The position numbers were made by a program, and so were the translations under genes. From positions 254,349-318,348 of the forward strand of contig CADALO010000002.1 in the NCBI GenBank assembly GCA_902788805.1: 64,000 bases of DNA. Direction: 5' to 3'. The DNA comes from an uncultured Bacteroidota bacterium. GTDB lineage: Bacteria > Bacteroidota > Bacteroidia > Bacteroidales > P3. This document shows, piece after piece, positions 10,264 through 19,171 of this stretch. The stretch's first letter is position 1. Each line of letters begins with the position of its first letter. Under the pieces are notes generated by a model that was not told the DNA's origin, did not search any database, and was given only the letters and a program-made list of their open reading frames with translations.

Positions 10264-12756
10264 ATGAAAAGTTTAAAGATATTTAGCATAGCCTTGCTTG
10301 CAGCAGCAACCCTGCTGACCGCGGGATGCAAGAAGAAGGAGATTTTGGAATTTGGCGGTCAGATGGACCAGTTCTCGGCTACTGACGAGAACGGCTCGAA
10401 GACCTATCTGGGCCACGCCGAACAATGGATTTATTGGGAGACTGGCGACAAGATCAAGGTCAACGACGGCAGCAGTGCCGTTGAATGCGAGCTGGTCAGC
10501 GGTGCAGGCACCCTCGAGGCCTTCTTCAGAAGCACGAGCACCTTGAACGTAGAAGCCCCTGCGCTCTATGCCATCTATCCCTCGACGTCGTATGGCTCAT
10601 CATATACCGACCTGATTTTCCCGGCCACGCAGACCTATCGCGAAAACAGCGACGCCACCCATCCCGACTCATCGTTTGGACGCGGCGCCTTGCCTATGGT
10701 GGCATACGATGCCACAGGTATGGCAAACCACGGAACAATCTACTTCCACGTTGTCGCCGGTATACTGCGCGTGCAGATATTAAGCAACACTACCAAAACA
10801 ATTGATCAGATAACCTTCAAAGAGGTCGGCTCTGAGCACGGCAGCTCTAACAAACAGATATCGGGACATTTCAACGTCCACGACATAAACCAGAATCAGC
10901 CTTATCTGACTGGCACTACTGTCACCGACGAATCGCGCACTATTGTTATCAACAATATCAACAAGGAAGTGGGTCCCACCAAGCTGCTTACCTTCTACCT
11001 GCCTTTGCCGGCAGTGACCAGCGCAAGCGCTGTGACAAACTACATACTTCGAATGACCGTCAAGACTACCGATAACAGATACTTTACACGTGACTTCAAT
11101 GCCGACATCCACCGCCGCAACATAACGATGATGCGAGCCCTTGAAGTTACCACTTGGTCAACCAATGCAGACGGTTCTGGATCGTTAAGCGATATACGTC
11201 TGGTGGGCAGTGGTACCAAAGACCGTCCCTTCCAGATATATACCGGCAAGGAGTTGGCGCAGCTTCGCGACGTTTACACCAACGGTGGTACCATCAACGG
11301 CCAGACCATCAGAGGCTATTCCGAATCGTCGAAAGAGGAACCCACCTACGTGAAGATTGTCCGTAGCGATATTGTACTGCTTAACAATGACGACTATAAC
11401 GCTCTTCCTGCAGCTGAAAGAGACAATCCCAGTTCACGCTATGTCTACTGGCATACAGGCATACAAAACTTCAGAGGCTATATGTATTTCGCCTCGTCGA
11501 CAGCCACTAATGGCGGCATTAGCAACCAGAGCGACCATCCGCTCTTTGAGTCGATTGCCTCGGATGGCTTCGTCTACCGTGTCTATGTAAAGGGCACCTG
11601 CACCCCGATGCTGTTTTCCGGCTCCACTTTCTCGCCAATGTGCCACACCAACAACGGTACGATGAAGGAGTGCCACAACAAGTGCGTGGTCACTACCGAA
11701 ACTGAAAACGCCAACTTGGCAGGACTGTGTGTCATCAACGCAGGTTCCATTATCGGTGGTGCCAACGAGGCACAACTCACCTCGACGAACGGAAATGTGG
11801 CAGGTATCTGCTATACCAACAACAGTATGATACAAGGTAACTTCACCCTTTCGGTCGCTGTGCCACAGGGCAAGAATATAGCAGGTATCACCTACAATAA
11901 CAACGCTACTGTCAAGGACTGCCAGGTGTCGTCGAACACGGCAATCACCTCTACCGGCAACTGGGGCGTTATTGCTTTCAACAACAATTCGGCTGGAGTC
12001 ATCGACAACTGCACCTCTACCGGTACTGTCGTCTACACCATCGACGGTAGCGTGGGCGGAATCTGCAACGTCAACGACGGCACAGTGAAGAACTGCACCA
12101 ATGGTGTGGAAATCCGTGCTTCGAGTGGCAATGTGGGAGGCATTGTGGCCACTATGGATAATGCCAACGCCGTGGTATACAACAGCTGTACACGTGCGCC
12201 GTTCCTTAATGGTGCTCTTGACGCAGTGCGTGTTGCCGATAACATTGGCGGTGTAGTGGGCTATCTTGGCGCAGGCAAGGTCTACAACTGCTACAACGCC
12301 AGCCTCGTCTCGGGTGCTACGAATTCTGGCGGTATGATAGGCTTCTTGGCCAACAATGCTGCCGCCGACGTCCAGAACTGCTGGAGTGCCCAGGGCCAGT
12401 CATTTGTAGGCCTGTATGAGAATGCAACCGAACATCACGTTGGCCCCTTCTGCTTCTCTGCCACGGTCGCTGCCGCGTACTGCAACCGTATTGCCAACGC
12501 CACGATAACAGTGAATGAAGTAGAGTATCACCCCTACGAGATTATCACGATGCACGCCGACCAGACGCTTGGCGGGGACGTCACTCCATCCGAACTTGTC
12601 AGAAAGCATTGCGGCATCGCCCTTAACGCTTGGGTTACAAAACACCAGGATGAAGGTGGAAGACATTACTACGAATGGACTACCCCTGCCGGCGCACGCC
12701 CCGTCTTCAATACCGGTATGCCGGGAGGCGGCAAGAAAGGCCGCAGCAGACGCTAA
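10264..12756 (+). CDS. Lipoprotein, fimbrillin-like N-terminus with GLUG-type repeats
   Basis: An 830-residue protein with a lipoprotein signal peptide; the lipobox is LTAGC with the lipidated cysteine at residue 22. Residues about 30-290 look like the fimbrillin/Mfa-type domain of Bacteroidales (FSATDENGSKTYLG, then WETGDKIKVNDG). Residues about 295-760 contain a 'GTKDRPFQIYTGKELAQLRD' segment and repeated G-x-I-x-x-x-N-x-x-T-x-x-x-C units typical of GLUG regions. The tail (GKKGRSRR) is short and basic. The expected location is the outer membrane surface, with a role in adhesion or pilus decoration. It has the same architecture as the partial gene at 62769. Lys residues follow the cysteine instead of an acidic surface-export signal, so surface exposure is inferred. 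Confidence 0.75.
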   Translation: MKSLKIFSIALLAAATLLTAGCKKKEILEFGGQMDQFSATDENGSKTYLGHAEQWIYWETGDKIKVNDGSSAVECELVSGAGTLEAFFRSTSTLNVEAPALYAIYPSTSYGSSYTDLIFPATQTYRENSDATHPDSSFGRGALPMVAYDATGMANHGTIYFHVVAGILRVQILSNTTKTIDQITFKEVGSEHGSSNKQISGHFNVHDINQNQPYLTGTTVTDESRTIVINNINKEVGPTKLLTFYLPLPAVTSASAVTNYILRMTVKTTDNRYFTRDFNADIHRRNITMMRALEVTTWSTNADGSGSLSDIRLVGSGTKDRPFQIYTGKELAQLRDVYTNGGTINGQTIRGYSESSKEEPTYVKIVRSDIVLLNNDDYNALPAAERDNPSSRYVYWHTGIQNFRGYMYFASSTATNGGISNQSDHPLFESIASDGFVYRVYVKGTCTPMLFSGSTFSPMCHTNNGTMKECHNKCVVTTETENANLAGLCVINAGSIIGGANEAQLTSTNGNVAGICYTNNSMIQGNFTLSVAVPQGKNIAGITYNNNATVKDCQVSSNTAITSTGNWGVIAFNNNSAGVIDNCTSTGTVVYTIDGSVGGICNVNDGTVKNCTNGVEIRASSGNVGGIVATMDNANAVVYNSCTRAPFLNGALDAVRVADNIGGVVGYLGAGKVYNCYNASLVSGATNSGGMIGFLANNAAADVQNCWSAQGQSFVGLYENATEHHVGPFCFSATVAAAYCNRIANATITVNEVEYHPYEIITMHADQTLGGDVTPSELVRKHCGIALNAWVTKHQDEGGRHYYEWTTPAGARPVFNTGMPGGGKKGRSRR

Positions 12757-12774
12757 CCACAGACATTGCGGTTT

Positions 12775-13779
12775 ATGGCTGTAACAGAAAAACAACTGAT
12801 AGAAGAACTTAAGACGGGCCAATACAAGCCCGTCTATCTTCTTACTGGTGATGAGAACTACTATATAGACCTCGTCTCCGACTATTTCGAGAAAGAGGTC
12901 ATCTCGCCCGACTTCCGCGACTTTGACCAGACGGTGGTTTATGGCCGCGATGTCGATATGACGGCCGTCATCAGCCTTGCCAAGCGCTACCCTATGATGT
13001 CGCCTGTCCAGCTGGTGCTGGTCAAGGAGGCACAGGACATCAGCAAAGGCTGGGAACTGCTGGCCACCTATCTCGAAAACCCGCAGCCCCAGACACTGCT
13101 CGTCTTCTGCTACCGCTACAAGAAACTCGACAAGCGCACCAAGCTCTACAAGGCCATCAGCGCCAAAGGCGTAATCTACGAGAAGAACAAGCTGCGCGAC
13201 TATGAGGTGCCCGGCTGGATAGCCAACATCGTCTCGCAACGCGGCTACTCCATCACGCAGAAAGGGGCGGTCCTTATTGCCGAGTCGCTCGGCAACGACC
13301 TCGCCAAGATTGCCAACGAGCTGTCAAAAGTCTACATCTCGCTGCCGCAAGGCTCGGTCATCAATGAGGATGTCATCGAGAGCAACATCGGCATCAGCAA
13401 GGACTACAACGTCTTCGAGCTGCAGAACGCCATCGGCCGCCGTGACATCGTGCAGTGCAACCGCATAGTCAACCACTTCGCCGCCAACCCCAAGGAGAAC
13501 CCTATCCAGATGATCCTGCCCTCGCTCTACGGCTACTTCATCAAGGTGATGCTCTTCCACCAGGCACCCGACAAGCAGCAGGCTATGGCCGATATGAAAG
13601 TGCACCCCTACTTTATGAAGGACTACGAGACCGCCGCGTCCAACTACACGCTGGGCAAGCTGGCCAGCTGCATAGGCTACCTCTACGATACCGACCTGCG
13701 CAGCAAAGGCATCCGAAACAGCGGCAACATCAGCGATGGCGAACTGCTGAAAGAACTGGTGTTTAAAATTATTCATTGA
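12775..13779 (+). CDS. holA: DNA polymerase III subunit delta
   Basis: About 334 residues, close to the usual HolA length. The delta subunit opens the beta sliding clamp within the DnaX clamp-loader complex. The N-terminus has the family's 'KPVYLLTGDENYYIDLVSDYF' pattern. The middle holds the AAA+-like fold without a P-loop, and the C-terminal collar region includes GISKDYNVFELQNAIGRRD. ATG at 12775 (MAVTEKQLIEELK) is preferred over an in-frame TTG nine bases upstream. It starts only 18 bases after the GLUG lipoprotein and may share its transcript. Confidence 0.9.
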   Translation: MAVTEKQLIEELKTGQYKPVYLLTGDENYYIDLVSDYFEKEVISPDFRDFDQTVVYGRDVDMTAVISLAKRYPMMSPVQLVLVKEAQDISKGWELLATYLENPQPQTLLVFCYRYKKLDKRTKLYKAISAKGVIYEKNKLRDYEVPGWIANIVSQRGYSITQKGAVLIAESLGNDLAKIANELSKVYISLPQGSVINEDVIESNIGISKDYNVFELQNAIGRRDIVQCNRIVNHFAANPKENPIQMILPSLYGYFIKVMLFHQAPDKQQAMADMKVHPYFMKDYETAASNYTLGKLASCIGYLYDTDLRSKGIRNSGNISDGELLKELVFKIIH

Positions 13780-13846
13780 GGGTTTTAGGGTTTAAGAGTT
13801 CTAGGGTTTTTAAGGTTATAGTTAAGGTTAACGTTAAAGTTATCTA
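13780..13846. repeat. GGGTTTTAGGGTTT low-complexity spacer
   Basis: This gap between holA and the TonB-dependent receptor is built of GGGTTT(T)A and AAGGTTA words. It ends in a near reverse complement of the spacer at 10231-10263. It belongs to the same compositional family as the tract at 61876-62055. Confidence 0.6.
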
Positions 13847-16171
13847 ATGAAAAAGCCGTTATATATAGTTCTGTTTTTATTGTCTTTTTTCGGAGTTCAG
13901 GTGCTTCAGGCCCAGAACACCATCAAGGGTGTGCTGATGGACGACGAGAAGGGCGAGGCTATCCCCTTCGCACAAGTATTCCTCGACGGTACCAAATACT
14001 GGTCGTCGACCGACATCAACGGCTATTTCCTTATCAACAAGGTGCCCGACGGCAACTATGTGATTAAGGTCAAATATATAGGCTATGAGGAATACAGCGA
14101 GCCTGTAACCCTCAAGCATCAGACCATCACGCGCAACATTCACCTCAAACCTGCCACGATGAAACTCAAGGACGTCGTCGTCACCGCCAACAAACGGCAG
14201 GAACGACGTATGCAGACGCAGGTGTCGGTCGAGAAGATCACCGCCTCGCAGATACAGCAGATGCCCTCCATCGGCGGCCAGGCAGACCTGGCGCAGTACC
14301 TGCAGGTGCTGCCGGGCGTCAACTCGACGGGCGACCAAGGCGGCCAGCTCTACATACGCGGCGGCTCTATGATACAGAACCTCACGCTGCTCGACGGTAT
14401 GGTTGTCTACAACCCCTTCCACAGCATAGGACTCTACTCCATCTTCGAGACCGACGTCATCCTCAACGCCGATGTCTATACCGGCGGCTTCGGGGCCGAG
14501 TACGGCGGTCGTCTGTCGTCGGTGATGGACATCAGCACGCGCGATGGAAATAAACGCCACCACACGGGCAAAATCGGCCTCAACACATTCGGGTCCACCC
14601 TCATCCTCGAAGGCCCCTTAAAACGCGAAAAAAACGGCTCTACGGCCACCATAACCTATCTGCTTAACGCCAAGAACTCATTCCTGTCGCAATCGTCGAA
14701 GGCCATCTACCCCTACATCGACGGCGGCCTGCCTTTCGACTTCCTCGACCTCTACGGCAAGGTGTCTGTCAACTCGGGCGTAGGCAGCAAGATCAACTTC
14801 TTCGGCTTCCGCTTTGACGACCGCGTCAACGGCTACCAGTCGCTGGCTGACTTCCACTGGAACAACTTCGGAGCAGGCACCAACTTCGCCCTTATGACCG
14901 GCTCGTCGTCATTGGTGGACGGCACCGTGGCCTACTCCAAATACAATATCACCCTCGACGACGGCACTCGCACGCCTAAGTTCAGCGGCATCTCGGGCTT
15001 TAATATGTCGCTGGGCATCACCAACTTCATAGGCGTCGACAAGGCACGCTACGGCATCAGCATTGAGGGCTATTCCACCGACTACCGCTACACCAACAAC
15101 TATGGCGTCAACCGTGCTCAGGACGAGAACACCAGCTCCTTCTCGGCCTACGTCACCTACAACGCCCACCTCGGCAACTGGCTGCTCGACCCGGGCCTGC
15201 GCTATGTCTACTACGCCTCGCTCAACGAGTCCAGCTTCGAGCCGCGCCTGGCGGCAAAATACAATATGGGCGACGACCTGCGCTTCAAACTGGCCGCCGG
15301 CCTCTACAGCCAGATAGTCCTCGACGCCCGCTCGGACCACGACATCGTCAACCTATTCACCGGCTTCCTCACCGGCTCGGGCCAGCTCAATATACCGGCC
15401 TACTATCAGGGCGAGACGGTGGAGAGCTGCGTCCAGAAGGCTCAGCACATCGTGGCCGGCGTGGAATACGATATGATAGACCACCTGACGGTCAACCTGG
15501 AGTTCTACTACAAGAATTTCAGTCAACTGATAGGCATCAACCACAACCAGTACTACGACCGCACCGACCCGGCCTACGTCTCGGGCGGCGTCTATGAACA
15601 GCCGCAGTACTACCTGACCGACTTCATCATCGAGAAAGGCCACGCCACGGGCCTCGACTTCAGCGCCTGCTATGACCTGGAACGCCTCTACCTGTGGATG
15701 ACCTACTCGCTCGGTTTCGTGAAACGCACCGACGAGGTGCAGACCTACTTCCCGCACTACGACCGTCGCCACACCGTCAACCTGCTGGCCACCTACGCCT
15801 TGGGCGAAGACCGCCAGTGGGAACTCAGCGGACGCTGGAGCTTCGGCAGCGGGTTCCCCTTCACGCGCACCGCCGGAATGTATGAGTTCCTCCAGTTTGC
15901 CGGTGGCATCAGCACCGACTACTTGCGCGAGAACGGCACGCTGGGCATATACTACGACGAGATCTACGGCGGCCGCCTGCCCACCTACCACAGGCTCGAT
16001 CTGGGCGTGAAACGCAAGTTCTCCATCGGACGCCGTGGACTGCTTGAGCTGTCGCTCAGCGCCACCAATGTCTACGACCGCCACAACATCTTCTATTTCG
16101 ACCGCGTCACGTTCGAGCAGGTCAACCAGTTGCCCATCCTCGTCTGCCTCGGCGCCAACTTCACGTTTTAA
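13847..16171 (+). CDS. TonB-dependent outer membrane receptor
   Basis: 774 residues with a signal peptide ending VLQAQ. Residues about 24-105 form a carboxypeptidase-regulatory-like domain (IKGVLMDDEKGEAIPFAQV). A TonB plug follows at about 120-235 (LPGVNSTGDQGGQLYIRGG, then GGFGAEYGGRLSSVMDIS). The rest is a 22-strand-type barrel ending in LGANFTF, with the terminal aromatic residue expected for BAM-dependent insertion. No SusD partner gene is adjacent, so this is probably not a classical SusCD glycan importer; the substrate cannot be read from context. It resembles the TBDRs with an N-terminal CarboxypepD_reg domain that Bacteroidota use for metals, cofactors or peptides. Confidence 0.88.
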   Translation: MKKPLYIVLFLLSFFGVQVLQAQNTIKGVLMDDEKGEAIPFAQVFLDGTKYWSSTDINGYFLINKVPDGNYVIKVKYIGYEEYSEPVTLKHQTITRNIHLKPATMKLKDVVVTANKRQERRMQTQVSVEKITASQIQQMPSIGGQADLAQYLQVLPGVNSTGDQGGQLYIRGGSMIQNLTLLDGMVVYNPFHSIGLYSIFETDVILNADVYTGGFGAEYGGRLSSVMDISTRDGNKRHHTGKIGLNTFGSTLILEGPLKREKNGSTATITYLLNAKNSFLSQSSKAIYPYIDGGLPFDFLDLYGKVSVNSGVGSKINFFGFRFDDRVNGYQSLADFHWNNFGAGTNFALMTGSSSLVDGTVAYSKYNITLDDGTRTPKFSGISGFNMSLGITNFIGVDKARYGISIEGYSTDYRYTNNYGVNRAQDENTSSFSAYVTYNAHLGNWLLDPGLRYVYYASLNESSFEPRLAAKYNMGDDLRFKLAAGLYSQIVLDARSDHDIVNLFTGFLTGSGQLNIPAYYQGETVESCVQKAQHIVAGVEYDMIDHLTVNLEFYYKNFSQLIGINHNQYYDRTDPAYVSGGVYEQPQYYLTDFIIEKGHATGLDFSACYDLERLYLWMTYSLGFVKRTDEVQTYFPHYDRRHTVNLLATYALGEDRQWELSGRWSFGSGFPFTRTAGMYEFLQFAGGISTDYLRENGTLGIYYDEIYGGRLPTYHRLDLGVKRKFSIGRRGLLELSLSATNVYDRHNIFYFDRVTFEQVNQLPILVCLGANFTF

Positions 16172-16181
16172 GTCATCCCCC

Positions 16182-16621
16182 GACGCTGAAAGCGTCACCG
16201 CTCAACCTCGGAGAGGTTGAGCGCCTTGTCAACCCTCCCAAACGCTTATAGTCTCGTTGACTCACTGCACTTATTCCATCCCCCGACGCTGAAAGCGTCG
16301 CCGCTCAATAACCGCAGGTCGTTCCGACCTGCGGTGCCTGTGAAGCATCAAATGCACTCTGAAAGAGTGCCCCTAGCCTGAACACCAGTCTCCTTTTGGG
16401 CGACCCCTTTAGGGTCGAGTCGTATCGTCTGTTACCGCATACCGTGGGTACTCCGCACCCACGGTTATTGAGCGTCAACCCTCTCAGGGTTTGGCGAGCC
16501 ATAGCGGATAGGATGCAGATGCCTCGGAGAGGCATAATCTCAATAACCCTACACTAAGCGACAACGGAGCGCAGTGTAGGGGCTGTGAACCAGCGCGAAA
16601 AAAGCGTGTCGGAGACACGCT
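16182..16621. repeat. Cluster of eleven short hairpins with recurring loops
   Basis: Hairpins lie at 16182-16196, 16200-16222, 16284-16300, 16311-16335, 16354-16370, 16401-16417, 16441-16465, 16477-16491, 16519-16535, 16547-16581 and 16603-16621. Stems are 5-10 bp and mostly differ in sequence, while loops recur: TCGGAGA at 16200, 16519 and 16603, and CTGAAAG at 16182, 16284 and 16354. Three others carry GTTCC, ACTCCGC or CGGAGCGC. No gene is seen in the stretch. The layout is REP-like; a role as RAYT substrate or RNA terminator/stabiliser is inference. Confidence 0.75.
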
Positions 16622-16695
16622 ACCTTGCAGACAAAATCGGGTGTGGTTATCCCCGAAGGGACGACGGATTATTTTACAATACTTTGGCTTGACAA

Positions 16696-16873
16696 TGCGA
16701 CACACCCCGCCGCTTCGCGGCACCCCTCTCCTAGAGGGGATGGGCTGCCGCATCGTTTTGAATATCAATAAATCGCTGCCGCGCCATCCCCTCTTGGAGA
16801 GGGGAGAAGGAACTGCCAGTGGCCGTTCCGATAGCGAAGTGGTGAACAAAAACGAAGGCCGGGGTGTGTTGCA
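16696..16873. repeat. MITE-like imperfect palindrome, copy 1
   Basis: The ends are TGCGACACACCCC and GGGGTGTGTTGCA in inverted orientation. The left half contains a GCGGCACCCCTCTCC motif and AGAGGGGATGG, and the right half has CCATCCCCTCTTGGAGAGGGG. The copy at 18999-19128 shares these motifs. No coding capacity is seen. It is probably a non-autonomous mobile palindrome. Confidence 0.65.
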
Positions 16874-16907
16874 CCGTCAAACTAATGCCATACGTTGTTT
16901 TTCCGTC

Positions 16908-16927
16908 GCCCCTTCGGGGCTTTTTTT
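16908..16927 (+). terminator. Intrinsic terminator hairpin plus T-tract
   Basis: GCCCC-TTC-GGGGC at 16908-16920 is followed by seven T residues. It would stop transcripts reading rightward out of the repeat island before the AGCS symporter gene. Confidence 0.75.
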
Positions 16928-17041
16928 CGGCGAGGAAAATGGTGGTTTTTCGCCTAAAAACATAATTACCAATCGTTTATCCAAAAATTGCCCTTGTTTT
17001 TGCCCTATTTTATAACCGCCTCATTTCCAGGCCTTAAAGGG

Positions 17042-17157
17042 ACCAACTCCGTCATATGTACAATATATGTACAATACTTGTACAATATTTGTACGTTTAC
17101 AATTGTACATATATTGTACAAATATTGTACATATATTGTACAACGACCGGAGTTGGT
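17042..17157. repeat. Long 11-bp-unit palindrome, TGTACAA type, copy 1
   Basis: ACCAACTCCG at 17042-17051 is matched by CGGAGTTGGT at 17148-17157. Between them are about four units of the form nnnTGTACAAT, 11 bp each, then a short centre, then four inverted units. The inner arms pair over about 38 bp with two mismatches. The first 70 bases are the same as in the copy at 62281-62396. It lies upstream of the AGCS symporter gene. It could form a cruciform, an RNA hairpin or a protein-binding array; the function is unknown. Confidence 0.9.
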
Positions 17158-17164
17158 GGGGGCC

Positions 17165-17192
17165 GAGAACGGAGAACTGAGAACGGAGAGCG
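17165..17192. repeat. Heptanucleotide repeat (GAGAACG), 4 units
   Basis: Four seven-base units: GAGAACG, GAGAACT, GAGAACG, GAGAGCG. The same heptamer, also in four units, lies on the opposite strand inside the coding region at 51474-51501. The remaining stretch to 17290 shows no gene and no clear promoter. Confidence 0.8.
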
Positions 17193-17290
17193 TGGAACGT
17201 CAAACCTTGAACTTTGTCGATTTGTCATAATCGTTTCGTTTTTTTTCGGGGGTGGGGCAATAAAAACACATAGGCGGCGTTACGATACGT

Positions 17291-18961
17291 ATGAATGATT
17301 TTTTCCTTGCATTGTCGAACTTTGTGACGCGCGCTATCGAGACGGTCAACGGCTGGGTGTGGAGCACTCCGCTGGTTGTGCTGTGCCTCGGTGCGGGCCT
17401 CTATTTCTCGCTGCGGACGCGCTTTGTGCAGGTGCGTCGCTTCGGCGAGATGTGCCGCCTGCTGTTCACTACCGACAAGTCGCAGAAGACGGGCATCACC
17501 TCGTTTCAGGCTTTCGCTATGGCGCTGAGCGGCCGTGTGGGTACGGGCAACATAGTGGGTGTCGCCACGGCCATAGGCTTTGGTGGTCCGGGAGCCATCG
17601 TGTGGATGTGGATCATTGCCTTCTTCGGTGCCGGCAGCGCCTTTGTCGAGGCTACGCTGGCTCAGATTTTCAAGGAGAATCATAACGGGCAGTTTCGCGG
17701 CGGTCCGGCCTACTATATCGAGAAGGGTCTTCACAGTCCTTTCTTTGGCAGCCTGTTCGCGGTGCTGGCGGCTGTGGCGTGCGGCATCTTCCTGCCGCCG
17801 GTGCAGTGCAACGGCATAGCCCTTTCGATGGAGCGCACGCTGGGCGTGGAGGCTTGGGTGATAGGCATCTGCGTGGCGCTGCTGATAGCGTTGGTCATCA
17901 TAGGCGGTGTGAAACGCATTGCCAATGTTGCGCAGATTGTGGCACCTTTTATGGCGATGATCTATATCGTGCTGTCGGTGATAGTGCTGGCAGTGCACTA
18001 TGAGATTGTGCCGCACGTGTTTATGGAGATGCTGCGTGGCGCAGTGGGTGCCAGCCAGGTGGGTGGCGCCATACTGGGCAGCACGATAGCGTGGGGCGTG
18101 AAGCGCGGCATCTACAGCAACGAGGCCGGTCAGGGTACGGGCCCCATAGTGGCCGCCGCCGCCAAGGTGAGCCACCCTGTAAAGCAGGGTCTGGTGCAGG
18201 CCTTCTCGGTCTACATCGACACGCTGCTGGTGTGCACGGCAACGGCAATGATGATTCTGGCCTGCGGCACATACAATATCATTGAGAGTGTGCAGGTTGT
18301 GCCGGGCAGCGGCACGGTGGTCACCTACCTGCAGCAGAACGCCGGAGCGCCGCTGGGCGAGCCGGGTGTGTTCTATACGAGCGGGGCTCTGGCCACGGTG
18401 ACGGGAGCACGGCTGGGCGACATCATCATCAGCTTCGCCCTGTTCTTCTTCGCCTTCACCACGATTATGGCCTACTACTATTATGCCGAGACCAATCTGG
18501 TGTACCTCTTCTCGCGCATCCGCCTGCGCAGGCTCAACGCGATGCGTACTATGGTCGCCGCCGAGCGCGACACCAACGGTCCCGAGACTGGCGACGAGGG
18601 CAGGCGCTGGATGGAAGGCGAGGAGCGTATGCTGACATCGATGGAGGATGAGTATCGGCGCGCCGACGAGCGTTTCGGCGACGACCGCAGCGAGAAGATA
18701 GTGGTGTGGGTGCTGCGGTTGCTGACGGTGTCGGCAGTGTTCATCGGTTCGACGGTGGGCAGCGGCATAGTGTGGACGCTGGGCGACATTGGCGTGGGCG
18801 CTATGGCGTGGATCAACATTGTGGCCATACTGCTGCTTTCGCCCAAGGCGTTGCGGTCGCTGCGCGACTATGAACGGCAGAAAAGGCTCGGCGTGGAGCC
18901 CGTGTTCGACCCCGAGGCGCTGGGCATCGGAGGGGCCGACTTTTGGGAAAAGAAGGATTGA
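17291..18961 (+). CDS. Alanine/glycine:cation symporter (AGCS) family protein
   Basis: 556 residues with about ten hydrophobic segments. The AGCS signature is visible as SGRVGTGNIVGVATAIGFGG (about residue 78), followed by GPGAIVWMWIIAFFGAGSAF and later GVKRGIYSNEAGQGTGPIVA. The protein would co-transport small neutral amino acids with Na+ or H+ across the inner membrane. An unusually charged cytoplasmic segment of about 60 residues (RDTNGPETGDEGRRWMEGEE region, about residues 418-470) interrupts the last membrane segments and makes the protein somewhat longer than typical family members. The ATG at 17291 is the first start in frame. It is monocistronic, flanked by repeat islands on both sides. 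Confidence 0.88.
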   Translation: MNDFFLALSNFVTRAIETVNGWVWSTPLVVLCLGAGLYFSLRTRFVQVRRFGEMCRLLFTTDKSQKTGITSFQAFAMALSGRVGTGNIVGVATAIGFGGPGAIVWMWIIAFFGAGSAFVEATLAQIFKENHNGQFRGGPAYYIEKGLHSPFFGSLFAVLAAVACGIFLPPVQCNGIALSMERTLGVEAWVIGICVALLIALVIIGGVKRIANVAQIVAPFMAMIYIVLSVIVLAVHYEIVPHVFMEMLRGAVGASQVGGAILGSTIAWGVKRGIYSNEAGQGTGPIVAAAAKVSHPVKQGLVQAFSVYIDTLLVCTATAMMILACGTYNIIESVQVVPGSGTVVTYLQQNAGAPLGEPGVFYTSGALATVTGARLGDIIISFALFFFAFTTIMAYYYYAETNLVYLFSRIRLRRLNAMRTMVAAERDTNGPETGDEGRRWMEGEERMLTSMEDEYRRADERFGDDRSEKIVVWVLRLLTVSAVFIGSTVGSGIVWTLGDIGVGAMAWINIVAILLLSPKALRSLRDYERQKRLGVEPVFDPEALGIGGADFWEKKD

Positions 18962-18998
18962 AAACTAAACTAAAACGAAAAAGATATCTATGATAGAG

Positions 18999-19128
18999 CT
19001 TCGAAACACACTCCACCGTTGCGCGGCACCCCTCTCCGAGAGGGGATGGCTGCCGCATCACGGTGGTCGCTGCCGCGCCATCCCCTCTCGGAGAGGGGTA
19101 CCGCGTAGCGGTGGGGTGTGTCTCGAAG
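18999..19128. repeat. MITE-like palindrome, copy 2
   Basis: A 130-bp imperfect palindrome. The left arm starts CTTCGAAACACACTCCACCG and the right arm, read on the other strand, starts CTTCGAGACACACCCCACCG. About 50 bp pair with only a few mismatches, including ACCCCTCTCCGAGAGGGG in both arms. It shares its core with the element at 16696-16873. It sits between the symporter and M23 peptidase genes. Confidence 0.8.
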
Positions 19129-19171
19129 GATAATGTGGATTGTCTGGTAATTAAAAATTCTAAAACGACTT

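Noticed and set aside
13847..16171. SusC-type glycan importer with a polysaccharide utilisation locus
   Set aside because: No SusD-like gene, hybrid sensor or glycosidase cluster adjoins it, and the protein is shorter than typical SusC (about 1000 residues).
17042..17157. Small frames rich in Tyr, Ile, Val and Gln across the TGTACAA palindromes
   Set aside because: The frames arise from the 11-bp repeat itself on both strands and are not conserved between the two copies.
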